From: Qipengyuania pelagi
GTDB taxonomy: Bacteria; Pseudomonadota; Alphaproteobacteria; Sphingomonadales; Sphingomonadaceae
Length of the DNA: 64,000 nt
NCBI RefSeq assembly: GCF_009827295.1
Contig: NZ_WTYD01000003.1
Coordinates: 1-64,000, forward strand
Reading direction: 5' to 3'
The notes beneath the pieces are model-generated. The model saw only the letters and a program-made list of their open reading frames with translations, was not told where the DNA came from and searched no databases. This document shows positions 26,007-35,577 of the stretch, piece after piece. The position numbers and the translations under genes were made by a program. The stretch's first letter is position 1, and each line of letters begins with the position of its first letter.

Positions 26007-28316
26007 ATGGCCGATGCGCAAGCTGCGATCGAAAGCAATACGGTAAGGCTGCAAGTTGCGGCGGCACGGCAGGAGGAAAGCGGCCAGGGCATCGCGCGCC
26101 TGCCCCGTACCGCCTTTCAGAAGCTGGGCATCACCGAAGGCGACGTGGTCGAAATCACGGGCAAGCGCTCGACCGCCGCCGTCGCGATGGCCGCCTATGA
26201 CGAGGACCAGGCGCTCGACGTGGTGCGTCTCGACGGGTTGCAGCGGGGCAATGCCGAAACAGGATCGGGCGAGCACGTCACGATCGTCTCCGCCGAATCG
26301 CGGCCCGCGACTCGCGTCGTCTTCGCGCCCGCGAGCCGCGAAATGCGCCTCCAGGGGCCGGCCCAGGCCTTGAAACGCAATTTCTTTAGGAAACCGCTGG
26401 TCGCGGGCGATCTCGTCGCGACGACGGGGCAGCAGCCGGTTCAGAACATGCCGCAGGAATTGCGCCGCATGGTCAATTCGCCCGCCTACGCCCTGACCCA
26501 GATCCGCCTGACCGTCCTTTCGACCGCGCCCAAGGGCATCGTCCATATCGACGAGAACACCGAGGTCGAGCTGCGCGCCGAATACGAGGAGGCCAAGGCA
26601 GGCCGCGCAGTCGTCAATTACGATGATGTCGGCGGGATCGAGGAGACGATCCAGCAATTGCGCGAGATGGTCGAACTGCCGCTGCGCTATCCCGAACTGT
26701 TCACCCGCCTCGGCGTCGATCCGCCCAAGGGCGTGTTGCTCCACGGTCCGCCCGGAACCGGCAAGACCCGGCTGGCCCAGGCGGTCGCGAATGAGAGCGA
26801 TGCCAATTTCTCGATCATCAACGGCCCGGAAATCATGGGCTCGGGCTATGGCGAGAGCGAGAAGCGCCTGCGCGAAGTGTTCGAGGAAGCGAGCCGCAAC
26901 GCGCCCGCGATCATCTTCATCGACGAGATCGATTCGATCGCGCCCAAGCGCGACCGCGTTCCCGGCGAGGCGGAAAAACGCCTCGTCGCGCAATTGCTGA
27001 CGCTGATGGACGGGCTGGAATCGCGCGCCAACGTGGTCGTTATCGCCGCCACCAACCGTCCCGACGCGATCGACGAGGCGCTGCGGCGTCCGGGCCGGTT
27101 CGACCGCGAGATCGTGATCGGCGTTCCCGACGAGAACGGACGGCGCGAAATCCTCGGCATCCATACGCGCGGTATGCCCTTGGGCGACAAGGTCGACCTC
27201 AAGGAACTGGCGCGCACCACCCATGGCTTCGTCGGCGCGGACATTGCTGCGCTGGCACGCGAGGCGGCCATAGACGCGGTGCGCCGGATCATGCCGCGCC
27301 TCGACCTCGACGAGCGGATGGTTCCGCCCGAAGTGCTCGACGATCTCTATGTCAGCCGCGAGGATTTCATCAGCGCGCTGAAGCGCATCCAGCCTTCCGC
27401 CATGCGCGAGGTTATGGTGCAGGTCCCTAATGTCGAATGGAGCGATGTCGGCGGGGTCGGCGATGCGGTCGACAAGCTGAAGGAAGGCATCGAACTGCCG
27501 ATGCGCAATCCCGAGGCCTTCCACCGGCTCGGCATCCGTCCGGCCAAGGGCTTCTTGCTTTACGGGCCGCCAGGCACGGGCAAGACCCTGCTGGCCAAGG
27601 CGGTCGCCAAGGAGGCGGAGGCGAACTTCATCTCGATGAAGAGCTCGGACCTCCTGTCGAAGTGGTATGGTGAGAGCGAGCAGCAGATCGCGCGCATGTT
27701 CCAGCGTGCCCGCGCCGTGGCCCCGTGTGTCGTCTTCATCGACGAGATCGACAGCCTGGTGCCTGCGCGCGGATCGGGTGCGGGCGAACCTCAGGTGACG
27801 GGCCGGGTGGTCAACACCATCCTCGCTGAAATGGACGGGCTGGAGGAATTGCAGTCGGTCGTCGTGATCGGCGCGACCAACCGCCCGACTCTGGTCGATC
27901 CCGCGCTGCTGAGGCCGGGCCGGTTCGACGAGCTGGTCTATGTCGGCACGCCCGATCAGGGCGGGCGCGAGCATATCCTGAAGATTCACACCCGCGACAT
28001 GCCGCTGGCCGACGATGTCGACCTCGCCGATGTGGCGGCCAAGACCGAGCGCTTCACCGGAGCGGATCTCGAGGACGTGGTCCGCCGCGCGGGTCTCAAC
28101 GCGCTGCACCGCGTGGGCCGCGAGGTCACCGAGGTGGGCAATCAGGACTTCGTCGCGGCGCTGGAGGATTCGCGCGCCACGGTGACGCTCAAGATGGAAG
28201 AGGAATACAAGAAGATGCGCGGCGAGCTGAAGAAGCGTGCTGCCGAAGCGGTGCCGATCGGCTTCCTCTATGAAGGGATGGTCGAAAGCACGCGCGAGAG
28301 AAAGCACGGAGACTAG
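26007..28316 (+). CDS. CDC48/VCP-like AAA ATPase
   Basis: The 769-aa protein has the layout of CDC48/p97 and archaeal VAT: a double-psi beta-barrel N domain (about 10-190, with RLPRTAFQKLGITEGDVVEI), then two AAA modules. Walker A motifs GPPGTGKT lie near residues 247 and 520; each is followed by a DEID Walker B and second-region ATNRPD or ATNRPT motifs with arginine fingers. The family unfolds proteins or extracts them from complexes using ATP. It is mainly eukaryotic and archaeal but occurs in scattered bacteria. The bacterial partner and target are unknown. An in-frame ATG at 26007 fits GGGTAAAG upstream. It appears monocistronic, followed by a long palindrome. Confidence 0.93.
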   Translation: MADAQAAIESNTVRLQVAAARQEESGQGIARLPRTAFQKLGITEGDVVEITGKRSTAAVAMAAYDEDQALDVVRLDGLQRGNAETGSGEHVTIVSAESRPATRVVFAPASREMRLQGPAQALKRNFFRKPLVAGDLVATTGQQPVQNMPQELRRMVNSPAYALTQIRLTVLSTAPKGIVHIDENTEVELRAEYEEAKAGRAVVNYDDVGGIEETIQQLREMVELPLRYPELFTRLGVDPPKGVLLHGPPGTGKTRLAQAVANESDANFSIINGPEIMGSGYGESEKRLREVFEEASRNAPAIIFIDEIDSIAPKRDRVPGEAEKRLVAQLLTLMDGLESRANVVVIAATNRPDAIDEALRRPGRFDREIVIGVPDENGRREILGIHTRGMPLGDKVDLKELARTTHGFVGADIAALAREAAIDAVRRIMPRLDLDERMVPPEVLDDLYVSREDFISALKRIQPSAMREVMVQVPNVEWSDVGGVGDAVDKLKEGIELPMRNPEAFHRLGIRPAKGFLLYGPPGTGKTLLAKAVAKEAEANFISMKSSDLLSKWYGESEQQIARMFQRARAVAPCVVFIDEIDSLVPARGSGAGEPQVTGRVVNTILAEMDGLEELQSVVVIGATNRPTLVDPALLRPGRFDELVYVGTPDQGGREHILKIHTRDMPLADDVDLADVAAKTERFTGADLEDVVRRAGLNALHRVGREVTEVGNQDFVAALEDSRATVTLKMEEEYKKMRGELKKRAAEAVPIGFLYEGMVESTRERKHGD

Positions 28317-28336
28317 CGCCAGCGGGCCGGGGCGGA

Positions 28337-28436
28337 CTGGATTGCTTCGTCGCCTTCGGCTTCTCGCAATGACGGTGGTCGGAAAAGGCCCTTCCCACCG
28401 TCATTGCGAGCGAGCGTAGCTCGCGCGGCAATCCAG
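28337..28436. repeat. 100-bp two-step palindrome of the CGTCATTGCGAG type
   Basis: The outer arms CTGGATTGC (28337-28345) and GCAATCCAG (28428-28436) are perfect complements, as are the inner arms CGCAATGACGGTGG (28365-28378) and CCACCGTCATTGCG (28395-28408). The words TCATTGCGAGCGAGCG and GCAATCCAG belong, as I recall, to a dispersed palindrome common in Alphaproteobacteria. It sits between the convergent CDC48-like and mscS genes, where it may also stop transcription. Confidence 0.75.
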
Positions 28437-28460
28437 CGTCCGACCCGCGAAGTCCAGCAG

Positions 28461-29540
28461 CTATCCCGCTTTGGCCCGCGCGTTCGCCGCCTCGACTTCG
28501 AGCCGGTGGCGGATCAGCGCGTCGGGCATGGTCTCGCGCAGCCATCGCAGCATATGTTCGCGCACGTCGCAGCGCAGGGTGAAAAGATCGCTGATGGTGG
28601 CCGCGCTCATCGCCAGGCGCAATTCGATGCTCTCGGGATAGGCCTCGGTCATCAGCAGCGCCAGATTGCGCCCGTCGAACAGCTCGTGCGCCTTGACGAA
28701 GCGCTCGAACTCTTCGCGGATCGGCGCGACATCGCTCGCCGGGTCAAGGTGGAGAAAGACCGGACCGGTCAGCTTCTCGCTCACGCGCGACCAGTTCTCG
28801 AACGTATCCTCTAGGAAGCGCACCGTGGGCACCACCAGCACCCGCTCGTCCCAGGTGCGGACGGTGACGAAGCTCATGCGGATTTCCTCGACCCTGCCGA
28901 CTTCGCCTTCCAGCTTCACGAGATCGCCGATCCGCAGCGGCTGGGTCAGCGCCATCTGCAAGCCGCCGATCAGCGATTTGAGCGCAGGCTGGGCCGCCGC
29001 GCCGACAGCCAGCGCCGCAAGGCCGGCCGAGGCCAGCATCGCGGTCCCGACATCGCGCACGCCGGGAATGTTCAGCATGATGAGCGACACGGTGATGATG
29101 ACGACCGCGACATTGACCGTCCGGGCGAGGATTTCGAGCCGGGTCCGCTGCGCGCGCAGGGCGACGGGATCGTCGGCAGCATCGAACTCGTGCTGCAATC
29201 CTTGGGCCACGCCCTTGACCGCGGCATAAAGCAGCCAGCCGATCAGCGCGGGCATGACGAAGCGGGCGGCGGCATCCCATTCGTCGCCCACCAGCGCATC
29301 GCCATTCGCGGCCGCGGAGATGGCGATGCCGAGCATCACCCAGCGCAGCGGATTGCGCACTCGCGCGACCACCGCATCGTCCACCACATTGACCGACAGG
29401 CGAGCGATCCGGCGCAGCACGGTCATGGCCAGCCAGTGCAGCGCCAGCGCAATCAGAATCGCGCCGCCCAAGGCGATCGCGATCTGGACCAGCGTCTCGG
29501 TATCGAATTCGTAATTGCGCGGATCGAAGCGGTCGAACAT
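28461..29540 (-). CDS. MscS-family mechanosensitive channel
   Basis: The 359-aa product from ATG 29540 has about five N-terminal membrane helices (20-215), a glycine/alanine-rich pore helix (ASAGLAALAVGAAAQPALKSLIGG) and the beta domain of MscS (LRIGDLVKLEGEVGRVEEIRMSFVTVRTWD, then VPTVRFLEDTFENWS). Such channels release solutes on hypo-osmotic shock. It is one of three MscS-type genes in the window. It is downstream of the CHASE3 kinase on the same strand (58-bp gap). Twelve further residues upstream of ATG 29540 are possible but less likely. Confidence 0.9.
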   Translation of the reverse strand: MFDRFDPRNYEFDTETLVQIAIALGGAILIALALHWLAMTVLRRIARLSVNVVDDAVVARVRNPLRWVMLGIAISAAANGDALVGDEWDAAARFVMPALIGWLLYAAVKGVAQGLQHEFDAADDPVALRAQRTRLEILARTVNVAVVIITVSLIMLNIPGVRDVGTAMLASAGLAALAVGAAAQPALKSLIGGLQMALTQPLRIGDLVKLEGEVGRVEEIRMSFVTVRTWDERVLVVPTVRFLEDTFENWSRVSEKLTGPVFLHLDPASDVAPIREEFERFVKAHELFDGRNLALLMTEAYPESIELRLAMSAATISDLFTLRCDVREHMLRWLRETMPDALIRHRLEVEAANARAKAG

Positions 29541-29598
29541 CCGTGAAGCCCTATGCGGAGAAAAAGGGCGGTTCAACCGGCCTGAAGGCCGCTGGCGC

Positions 29599-30885
29599 CT
29601 ATTGGTCCTGGATCGGCATCTCGATCGTGACGCGAACGCCTTCAGGCAGGAATTCGCGTTCGATCGAGCCGCCGAATTGGCGCGAGGCGCTGGTCATCAA
29701 CATGCTGCCGAACCCGCGCCGTTCGGGCTCGATCTCGATCGCGGCGCCGCTTTCCGCCCACACCAGCGTGATCGCCTCGCCATGGCGATGCCATTCGACC
29801 GCGATCGTCCCGCCATTCGACCAGGCCCCGTATTTGACCGCATTGGTGGTCAACTCGTGGAGGACCAAGCCGAGCGGCGTGACCTGTTTGGCGGGCAACA
29901 GCATTTCCTCGCCTTCGATCTCCGCCGTCAGCTTGCTGGAGCGATAGGGGGCGAGCGTCGTCTCGACGAGGGCGCGCAAGGAGGCGACCGGGCGTTCGAG
30001 TTCGCCCTGCGACACCTCATGCGCCGTCAGCAGCGCGCGGACGCGGTCGGCGATTCCATCGGTGACCTCCTTCGATTCCGGCTTGTCGCGACCGCTCAGC
30101 TGGATGATCGCGAGCACGACGGCGAACAGGTTCTTGACCCGGTGATTGAGTTCGCGCGCGAGAAGATCGGCCCGATCGCGCGCCTCGCCCAGCGCCACGG
30201 CCTGCGCGGCCTCCACCTCGGCGCGGGCGGTGCGCGCCACCAATCGGATGCCCGCGATGATCGCGCCGATCATCAGCAGCATCAGCGCGCCCAAAAGCGG
30301 CAGCACCCGGCCTTCGGCGCGGGCCGTCTCCTCGGTCGCATCGGACAGTAGCTGAAATTCGATACGCTCCATCTCGCCGATCGCGCGGCGCAGGCGCTCC
30401 ATCGTTTCCTGGCCCTGATCCGACAGCATCTCGCGGCGCGCATCGATCAGGCGCCCATCTTCGAGCAGCCGGACGGATTCGTCCATTTCGGCGAATTTGG
30501 ACGTGGCGAGCGTTTCGATCTGATCGACCAGTTCGGTCTGGCGGCGCGTCGTCTCGTCGTCCTCCATCGCGGTCCGCAGGCGGCGTAGCGAGGGTTCGAT
30601 CTGTTCGCGCCCGATCAGGTAGGATTCGAGATAGCGCCGGTCGAGCGTGATGAGATAGCCGCGCTGGCCGGTCTCGGCATTGACCGCCGCGCTCGACACG
30701 TTGCGCAGTTCCAGCAGGATGTCGTTGGTGCGTTCGACCTGCTCGCGCTCGGCCCGCTCGCTCTCGATGGTCTGGAAGGCGACGACGATCAGCCCGAGCA
30801 TCGCCAGCGCGATCAGGGCGAGCAGCGTGACATTGCCCCATTTGAAGCGCTTCTTGCGCCCGAGAAGATCGAATTTCGGCGTCAA
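29599..30885 (-). CDS. CHASE3-domain sensor histidine kinase, HWE/HisKA_2 type
   Basis: Membrane helices at about 20-40 and 195-217 bracket a periplasmic CHASE3 domain that includes the typical ETGQRGYLIT (about 71-80). A coiled linker leads to the phospho-acceptor ELNHRVKNLFAVV (H248) and an ATPase domain with LVLHELTTNAVKYGAWS and RRGFGSMLM. HWE-type kinases in this group often act in general stress or light signalling. Its ATG overlaps the polA stop (ATGA), so it is translated from the polA message, an odd pairing for a sensor. No response regulator is adjacent. Confidence 0.92.
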   Translation of the reverse strand: MTPKFDLLGRKKRFKWGNVTLLALIALAMLGLIVVAFQTIESERAEREQVERTNDILLELRNVSSAAVNAETGQRGYLITLDRRYLESYLIGREQIEPSLRRLRTAMEDDETTRRQTELVDQIETLATSKFAEMDESVRLLEDGRLIDARREMLSDQGQETMERLRRAIGEMERIEFQLLSDATEETARAEGRVLPLLGALMLLMIGAIIAGIRLVARTARAEVEAAQAVALGEARDRADLLARELNHRVKNLFAVVLAIIQLSGRDKPESKEVTDGIADRVRALLTAHEVSQGELERPVASLRALVETTLAPYRSSKLTAEIEGEEMLLPAKQVTPLGLVLHELTTNAVKYGAWSNGGTIAVEWHRHGEAITLVWAESGAAIEIEPERRGFGSMLMTSASRQFGGSIEREFLPEGVRVTIEMPIQDQ

Positions 30886-33761
30886 TGCGCGGCATCCCAG
30901 CTTGGGCCGGTGCCGATCTCGACACCCAGCGGAACGGTGAGATCGACGGACGGCAAGGCGGCTTCGGCCATCACCCGCTCGATGACCGGCTTGGCGGCGT
31001 CGACCATGTCCTTTGGCAGCTCGAAGACGAGTTCGTCATGGACCTGCAACAGCATCCGCACCCCTCGCTCCCCATCATAGGCCAGTCCCTCAGTCTCCAG
31101 AGCGGGCATCATCCGCACCATGGCGCGTTTGATGATGTCCGCGCTGGTCCCCTGGATCGGCGCGTTTATCGCCGCGCGCTCGCTCCCCTGGCGTTCCGCC
31201 TGGTTCTTCGAGCGGATGCGCGGGAACCAGGTCTTGCGACCGAACAGGGTTTCGGAATAGCCGCGCTCGCGCACGCGCTCCAGCGTTTCCATGATATAGC
31301 GCTGGATGCCGGGGAAGCGCTGGAAATAGGTGTCGATCATCGCCTGCGCCTCGTCGGGCTCGACCTGGAGGCGCCCGGCGAGGCCCCAGCGCGAAATCCC
31401 GTAGAGGATGGCGAAATTGATCGTCTTGGCGCGCCCGCGCGTATCGCGGTCGACCTCGCCGAACATCTCGCGCGCGGTGCGGTTGTGGATGTCCTCGCCC
31501 TGTTCGAAGGCCTCCTTCAGCGCATCGACCCCGGCCATGTGCGCGGCGAGGCGCAGCTCGATCTGCGAATAGTCGGCGGCGAGGAGGACATTGCCGTCTT
31601 CCGGCACGAAGGCTTCGCGGATCTGGCGACCGATCGCGGTGCGGATCGGAATGTTCTGGAGATTGGGATCGGTCGAGGACAGGCGGCCGGTCTGCGCCCC
31701 GACCAGCGAATAGCTCGTATGCACGCGCCCCGTATCGGGGTTGATCGCGGCCTGGAGCGCGTCGGTATAGGTCGATTTGAGCTTGGCCAGCTGGCGCCAT
31801 TCGAGCACCTTGTCGGCGATTTCCACCCCATCGCCCGACAACCGCTCCAGCACCGTCTGATCGGTCGAATACTGGCCGCTCTTGCCCTTGCGCCCGCCCT
31901 TGTGGCCGAGCTTGTCGAACAGGATGTCGCCCAATTGCTTGGGGCTGCCGACCGTGAATTCCTGCCCCGCGAGCGTGTGGATTTCGCCTTCGAGGCGCGT
32001 GGTCTCGGCGGCGAATTCCTCGCTGAGCTTCGCCAGCCGCGCCCGGTCGACCTTGATCCCATGGCGCTCCATCTGCGCGACCACGGGCACGAGCGAGCGA
32101 TCCACCCGCTCATAGACGCGCGTGCCTCCCTCGATCGCGAGGCGCGGTTTCAGGAGCGCGTGCAGGCGGAGCGTGACGTCGGCATCCTCGGCCGCATATT
32201 CGGTCGCCCGGTCGATCGGCACTTCGCCGAAGGGAATCGCCTTCTTGCCCGTGCCGCAGACTTCCTTGAAGGTGAGGCAGGCGTGGTCGAGATGGCGGCT
32301 GGCCAGTTCGTCCATCCCGTGCCCGCCCCCGATCCCGTCGAGGCTGCGCCCGGCATCGAGCGCGAAGCTGATGATCATCGTATCGTCGATCGGCGCGACC
32401 GCGATATCGTGCCGGGCGAGGACGGTGAGATCGTATTTCGCGTTGTGCAGCACCTTCAGGACCGCATCGCTTTCCAGCAGCGGCTTCAGCGCGGCGAGCG
32501 CCCGGTCGCGATCGATCTGTTCGGGCCGGTCGGAGAACATGTCGCTGCCGCCATGGCCGAGCGGGATATAGCAGGCATCGTTCGGCCCGAGCGCGAGGCT
32601 GATCCCGACCAGATCCGCCCGCATGGCGTCGAGCGCGCTGGTCTCGGTGTCGACCGCCACGAGGCGCGCTTCGTGGGCGCGCAGGATCCAGTGTTCGAGC
32701 CGCTCCATCGTCGTGACCGCCTCGTAGGCGGACCGGTCCACGGCGGGCATGTCGGGAAGGGGCTGGCTGTTACCTGCTGCGGCGGCTTCCGTGCCCTTGT
32801 TCTCGGCTTTCGCGGGATTGAGATTGTTGGGCCGGTCAGGGCTGCCGCTGCCCGCATCAAGGCGGCGCAAGAGGCTGGTGAAGCCGTGCGTTTCGAGGAA
32901 GGCGGCGAGCGGTTCGGTCGGCACCTCGTCCAGCTTCATGTCATCGAGCGCGACGGGAAGCGGACAATCCTCCTTCAGGGTCACCAGCACGCGGCTCAAT
33001 TCGGCATCCGCGCGATGCTCGATCAATCGCTCCTTGAGCTTGGACTTCTTCATGTCCGCCGCCGAATCGAGCGCGGCGGTCAGCGTGCCGTGATCGGCGA
33101 TCAGCTTGCTCGCGGTCTTGGGGCCGACGCCGAAGATGCCGGGGATGTTATCGACCGAATCGCCCATCAGCGCCAGGACGTCGCCCAATTGCTCGGGCGG
33201 GACGCCGAATTTCTCGATCACCTCGTCGCGCCCGATGCGCTGCGATTTCATCGTATCGAGCATGTCGATGCAGCCGCCGGTTTCGATGCCATCTTCCAGC
33301 TCGCCATCGGCGCACTGGCCGATCAATTGCATCAGATCCTTGTCCGAGCTCACGATCGTGACGTCCCAGCCCCGGCGCGTGGCCGCGCGGGCATAGCTGG
33401 CGATCATGTCGTCCGCCTCGACATCGGGCTCCTCGATCACGGGCAGGGAGAAGGCGCGTGTCGCATCGCGGATCAGGGGGAATTGGGGCACCAGATCCTC
33501 GGGCGGATCGGGGCGGTTGGCCTTGTACTGGTCGTAGAGGTCGTTGCGGAAGGAATGGCTCGACTTGTCGAGGATGACCGCGAGATGGGTCGGCCCGTCG
33601 GCCTTGTGGAGGTCGTCCGCCAGCTTCCACAGCATGGTGGTATAGCCATAGACAGCGCCCACCGGCGTGCCTTCCGGGTTGGTCAGGGGCGGCAGGCGGT
33701 GATAGGCGCGGAAGATATAGGCCGAGCCGTCGACGAGATAGAGATGCTGTTTGTCCGCCAT
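30882..33761 (-). CDS. polA: DNA polymerase I
   Basis: The 959-aa enzyme has all three domains: a 5' nuclease (about 1-310, with DEVIEKFGVPPEQLGDVLAL and GDSVDNIPGIFGVG), a 3'-5' exonuclease (about 350-540, VAVDTETSALDAM with its DxE intact), and the polymerase domain (about 560-959, with ADYSQIELRLAAH and LQVHDELVFEL). It removes RNA primers and fills repair gaps. The C-terminal codon overlaps the start of a histidine kinase gene. It diverges from a small lipoprotein gene over 211 bp. Confidence 0.97.
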   Translation of the reverse strand: MADKQHLYLVDGSAYIFRAYHRLPPLTNPEGTPVGAVYGYTTMLWKLADDLHKADGPTHLAVILDKSSHSFRNDLYDQYKANRPDPPEDLVPQFPLIRDATRAFSLPVIEEPDVEADDMIASYARAATRRGWDVTIVSSDKDLMQLIGQCADGELEDGIETGGCIDMLDTMKSQRIGRDEVIEKFGVPPEQLGDVLALMGDSVDNIPGIFGVGPKTASKLIADHGTLTAALDSAADMKKSKLKERLIEHRADAELSRVLVTLKEDCPLPVALDDMKLDEVPTEPLAAFLETHGFTSLLRRLDAGSGSPDRPNNLNPAKAENKGTEAAAAGNSQPLPDMPAVDRSAYEAVTTMERLEHWILRAHEARLVAVDTETSALDAMRADLVGISLALGPNDACYIPLGHGGSDMFSDRPEQIDRDRALAALKPLLESDAVLKVLHNAKYDLTVLARHDIAVAPIDDTMIISFALDAGRSLDGIGGGHGMDELASRHLDHACLTFKEVCGTGKKAIPFGEVPIDRATEYAAEDADVTLRLHALLKPRLAIEGGTRVYERVDRSLVPVVAQMERHGIKVDRARLAKLSEEFAAETTRLEGEIHTLAGQEFTVGSPKQLGDILFDKLGHKGGRKGKSGQYSTDQTVLERLSGDGVEIADKVLEWRQLAKLKSTYTDALQAAINPDTGRVHTSYSLVGAQTGRLSSTDPNLQNIPIRTAIGRQIREAFVPEDGNVLLAADYSQIELRLAAHMAGVDALKEAFEQGEDIHNRTAREMFGEVDRDTRGRAKTINFAILYGISRWGLAGRLQVEPDEAQAMIDTYFQRFPGIQRYIMETLERVRERGYSETLFGRKTWFPRIRSKNQAERQGSERAAINAPIQGTSADIIKRAMVRMMPALETEGLAYDGERGVRMLLQVHDELVFELPKDMVDAAKPVIERVMAEAALPSVDLTVPLGVEIGTGPSWDAAH

Positions 33762-33972
33762 GTCGCGCGCGGTCTAGCAGCGCGATGGACCGAAGGGGAG
33801 GGCTTTCGGATCGGACAATGCGGCAGAAAAAAGGCAAAATGCGGCGGGGCGCCCATAATTCGCTTGCATCGTCATATTCTCGCCATTATTTAGCCATTGT
33901 GAGGCCACGAACGGGCTCGCGGAAGCCCGGTCGGGCCTTCCAGTTCTACTCGCTGATCAAGGATTTCATATC

Positions 33973-34245
33973 ATGCGCAAGATCGCTCTTATCGCCGCCG
34001 CTTCGGCTGCCGCCCTGTCGCTCGCCGCTTGCTCGGAAGCCACCGAAGATGCCGCGTCGCAGACCGCCGAAAACGCCGCTGCCGACACCGAAGCCAATCT
34101 CGAAGCCGCTGGCAACGAGCTGGAGCAGGCCGGTGAAAACATCGACGCCGCCGCTGAAGAAGCCGCTGCCGACGCCGAAGCGACCACCAACGAAGTGGAA
34201 GCTGACGTGCAGGACGAAACGACCGCCGAAGCCGCGAAGGACTAA
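33973..34245 (+). CDS. Small Ala/Glu-rich lipoprotein
   Basis: The 90-aa product has a lipoprotein signal with lipobox LSLAAC (cysteine at about 20) and a mature part made almost only of Ala, Glu, Asp, Asn and Thr, predicted to be helical with heptad-like spacing (ENAAADTEANLEAAGNEL). Function is unknown; it looks like an abundant outer-membrane lipoprotein. A possible promoter TTGCAT-17 bp-TATTTA lies at 33864-33892, and a strong terminator follows 29 bp after the stop. It is one of four small lipoprotein genes in the window. Confidence 0.8.
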   Translation: MRKIALIAAASAAALSLAACSEATEDAASQTAENAAADTEANLEAAGNELEQAGENIDAAAEEAAADAEATTNEVEADVQDETTAEAAKD

Positions 34246-34273
34246 TCGGTCGGCGGTTCAGGCCGCAAACAAT

Positions 34274-34306
34274 AAAGGGCGGTGCCTCGCGGCGCCGCCC
34301 TTTTTC
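34274..34306. terminator. Bidirectional terminator between the lipoprotein and hydrolase genes
   Basis: GGGCGGTGCC and GGCGCCGCCC pair over 10 bp with one T-G wobble around TCGC, flanked by AAA on the left and TTTTT on the right. It serves the plus-strand lipoprotein and can also serve the minus-strand hydrolase gene. Confidence 0.85.
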
Positions 34307-34353
34307 GTGTCCGGTTTCGTATCCGATCTATCCTGTCAAAATGAAATCAGGCG

Positions 34354-35424
34354 TTACTCGCCGCCATAGGTGGCATTGGCCCAGACCCGCCCATCGCCAC
34401 CGCGGCGCTGGAATCCTTCATACAGCGCGCCGGTGATGCTGTTGATGCGCAGGTCGCGCTTGCGGCGCGCTTCCAGCTTGGCGCCGCGATCGCCGTTCTC
34501 ATACGCCATCGAGGGGCTCTGCCCGGTCACATAGATCGCGGCGGCGATGGTGCGGCCATCGGCGGTCTGGAACAGGCCGATATCGCTGGCCGTGCGGCTG
34601 AGCGTGCCCGTCTTGTGGGCCAGATTGGCGCTGCCGGGCAGGGCGGCGGACATCCGGTTCTTGCCCGTGGTGGTCGCGAACATCGCACTCATCAGAACGC
34701 TGCGCGAGGAGGAGCTGAGCCATTTGCCCTGGTAGATGCCCGCCAGAAGCTGGCCCATGGCGCGCGGCGTCGCGCTGTCGTTGACGTCGATCGAGGTCGC
34801 GGGGTCGGAGCGACCGTCTTCGCGGATCAGCGTCGCGATATCGCGCGTCAGCATGAACTCGGTGAGGCCCGCGCCGCGCATCCAGCGATTGACCGCCGCC
34901 GGACCGCCCACCGCGTTCAGCAGCGCGTCGGTGCAGTCATTGCAGCTTTTCGAGATCATCAATTCGAGATGGCGGCGCGCGGGCATGGTCGCCCCGCCGC
35001 GTCCGGGCAGGCGCCACTCGCTCGACAGGGTCCACTTCCCCTCGTCGACCCCCGCCAGATAGGTCGCGGCGATGGCAACCTTGCTGGTGCTCGCCAAAGG
35101 AAACCACTGATCGGCCATGACGCCGACTTCCTCGCCCGAGGACAGGTCGATGGCATAGACGCCGATCCTGCCCTGTGACGCATCGGCAAGGCGCGCGATC
35201 CGGCGGGTGAGGTCGCTGTCATAGCTGGCCTCCATGGTCTGGAGAGGCCGAACCTCGGTCCCGAGCATCGAATCGAACAGCGATTCGTATTCGGTCGCGG
35301 CAGCCCCCGCACTGGCCTGCTGACCGGCCGAGGGCGGAACGGCCTGCAGGTGTTGCGCCTGTGCCGGAAGGGCGAGGGCCATGAGCCCCGCCGTCAGCAC
35401 GCTTCCGATTTTTCCAAGTCCCAT
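34354..35424 (-). CDS. Class A beta-lactamase-fold serine hydrolase
   Basis: The 356-aa product has a signal peptide (about 1-23) and a class A fold. The nucleophile motif is STSK (S112, K115), the second motif is S160-C161-N162 in place of the usual S-D-N, and the third is H-KTG (K271). In the omega-loop region I cannot find the general base Glu166 of true class A beta-lactamases. The GGPAAVNRWM and DSATPRAMGQLL segments align well with that family. It is periplasmic, but beta-lactam hydrolysis is uncertain; a peptidase or esterase role is equally possible. It is convergent with the upstream lipoprotein gene. Confidence 0.82.
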   Translation of the reverse strand: MGLGKIGSVLTAGLMALALPAQAQHLQAVPPSAGQQASAGAAATEYESLFDSMLGTEVRPLQTMEASYDSDLTRRIARLADASQGRIGVYAIDLSSGEEVGVMADQWFPLASTSKVAIAATYLAGVDEGKWTLSSEWRLPGRGGATMPARRHLELMISKSCNDCTDALLNAVGGPAAVNRWMRGAGLTEFMLTRDIATLIREDGRSDPATSIDVNDSATPRAMGQLLAGIYQGKWLSSSSRSVLMSAMFATTTGKNRMSAALPGSANLAHKTGTLSRTASDIGLFQTADGRTIAAAIYVTGQSPSMAYENGDRGAKLEARRKRDLRINSITGALYEGFQRRGGDGRVWANATYGGE

Positions 35425-35577
35425 GAGACCCCGTTACCCCAACCAAGCTTTGCGTTTGCTTAATGCGGGGAAGGTTCCCGAGCGACAACAGCTCCGCGAC
35501 GAAATGTGCCGCGGAGCCGATCAGTCATTTAATGGGCGTATTCAGACGGTTCGCTGGTGGCGATCCGCCCCGTCAAT

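Noticed and set aside
35491..35517. Terminator after the host-attachment gene
   Set aside because: An 8-bp stem is present but no T-run follows in the right direction, so it is mentioned only within the gene entry.
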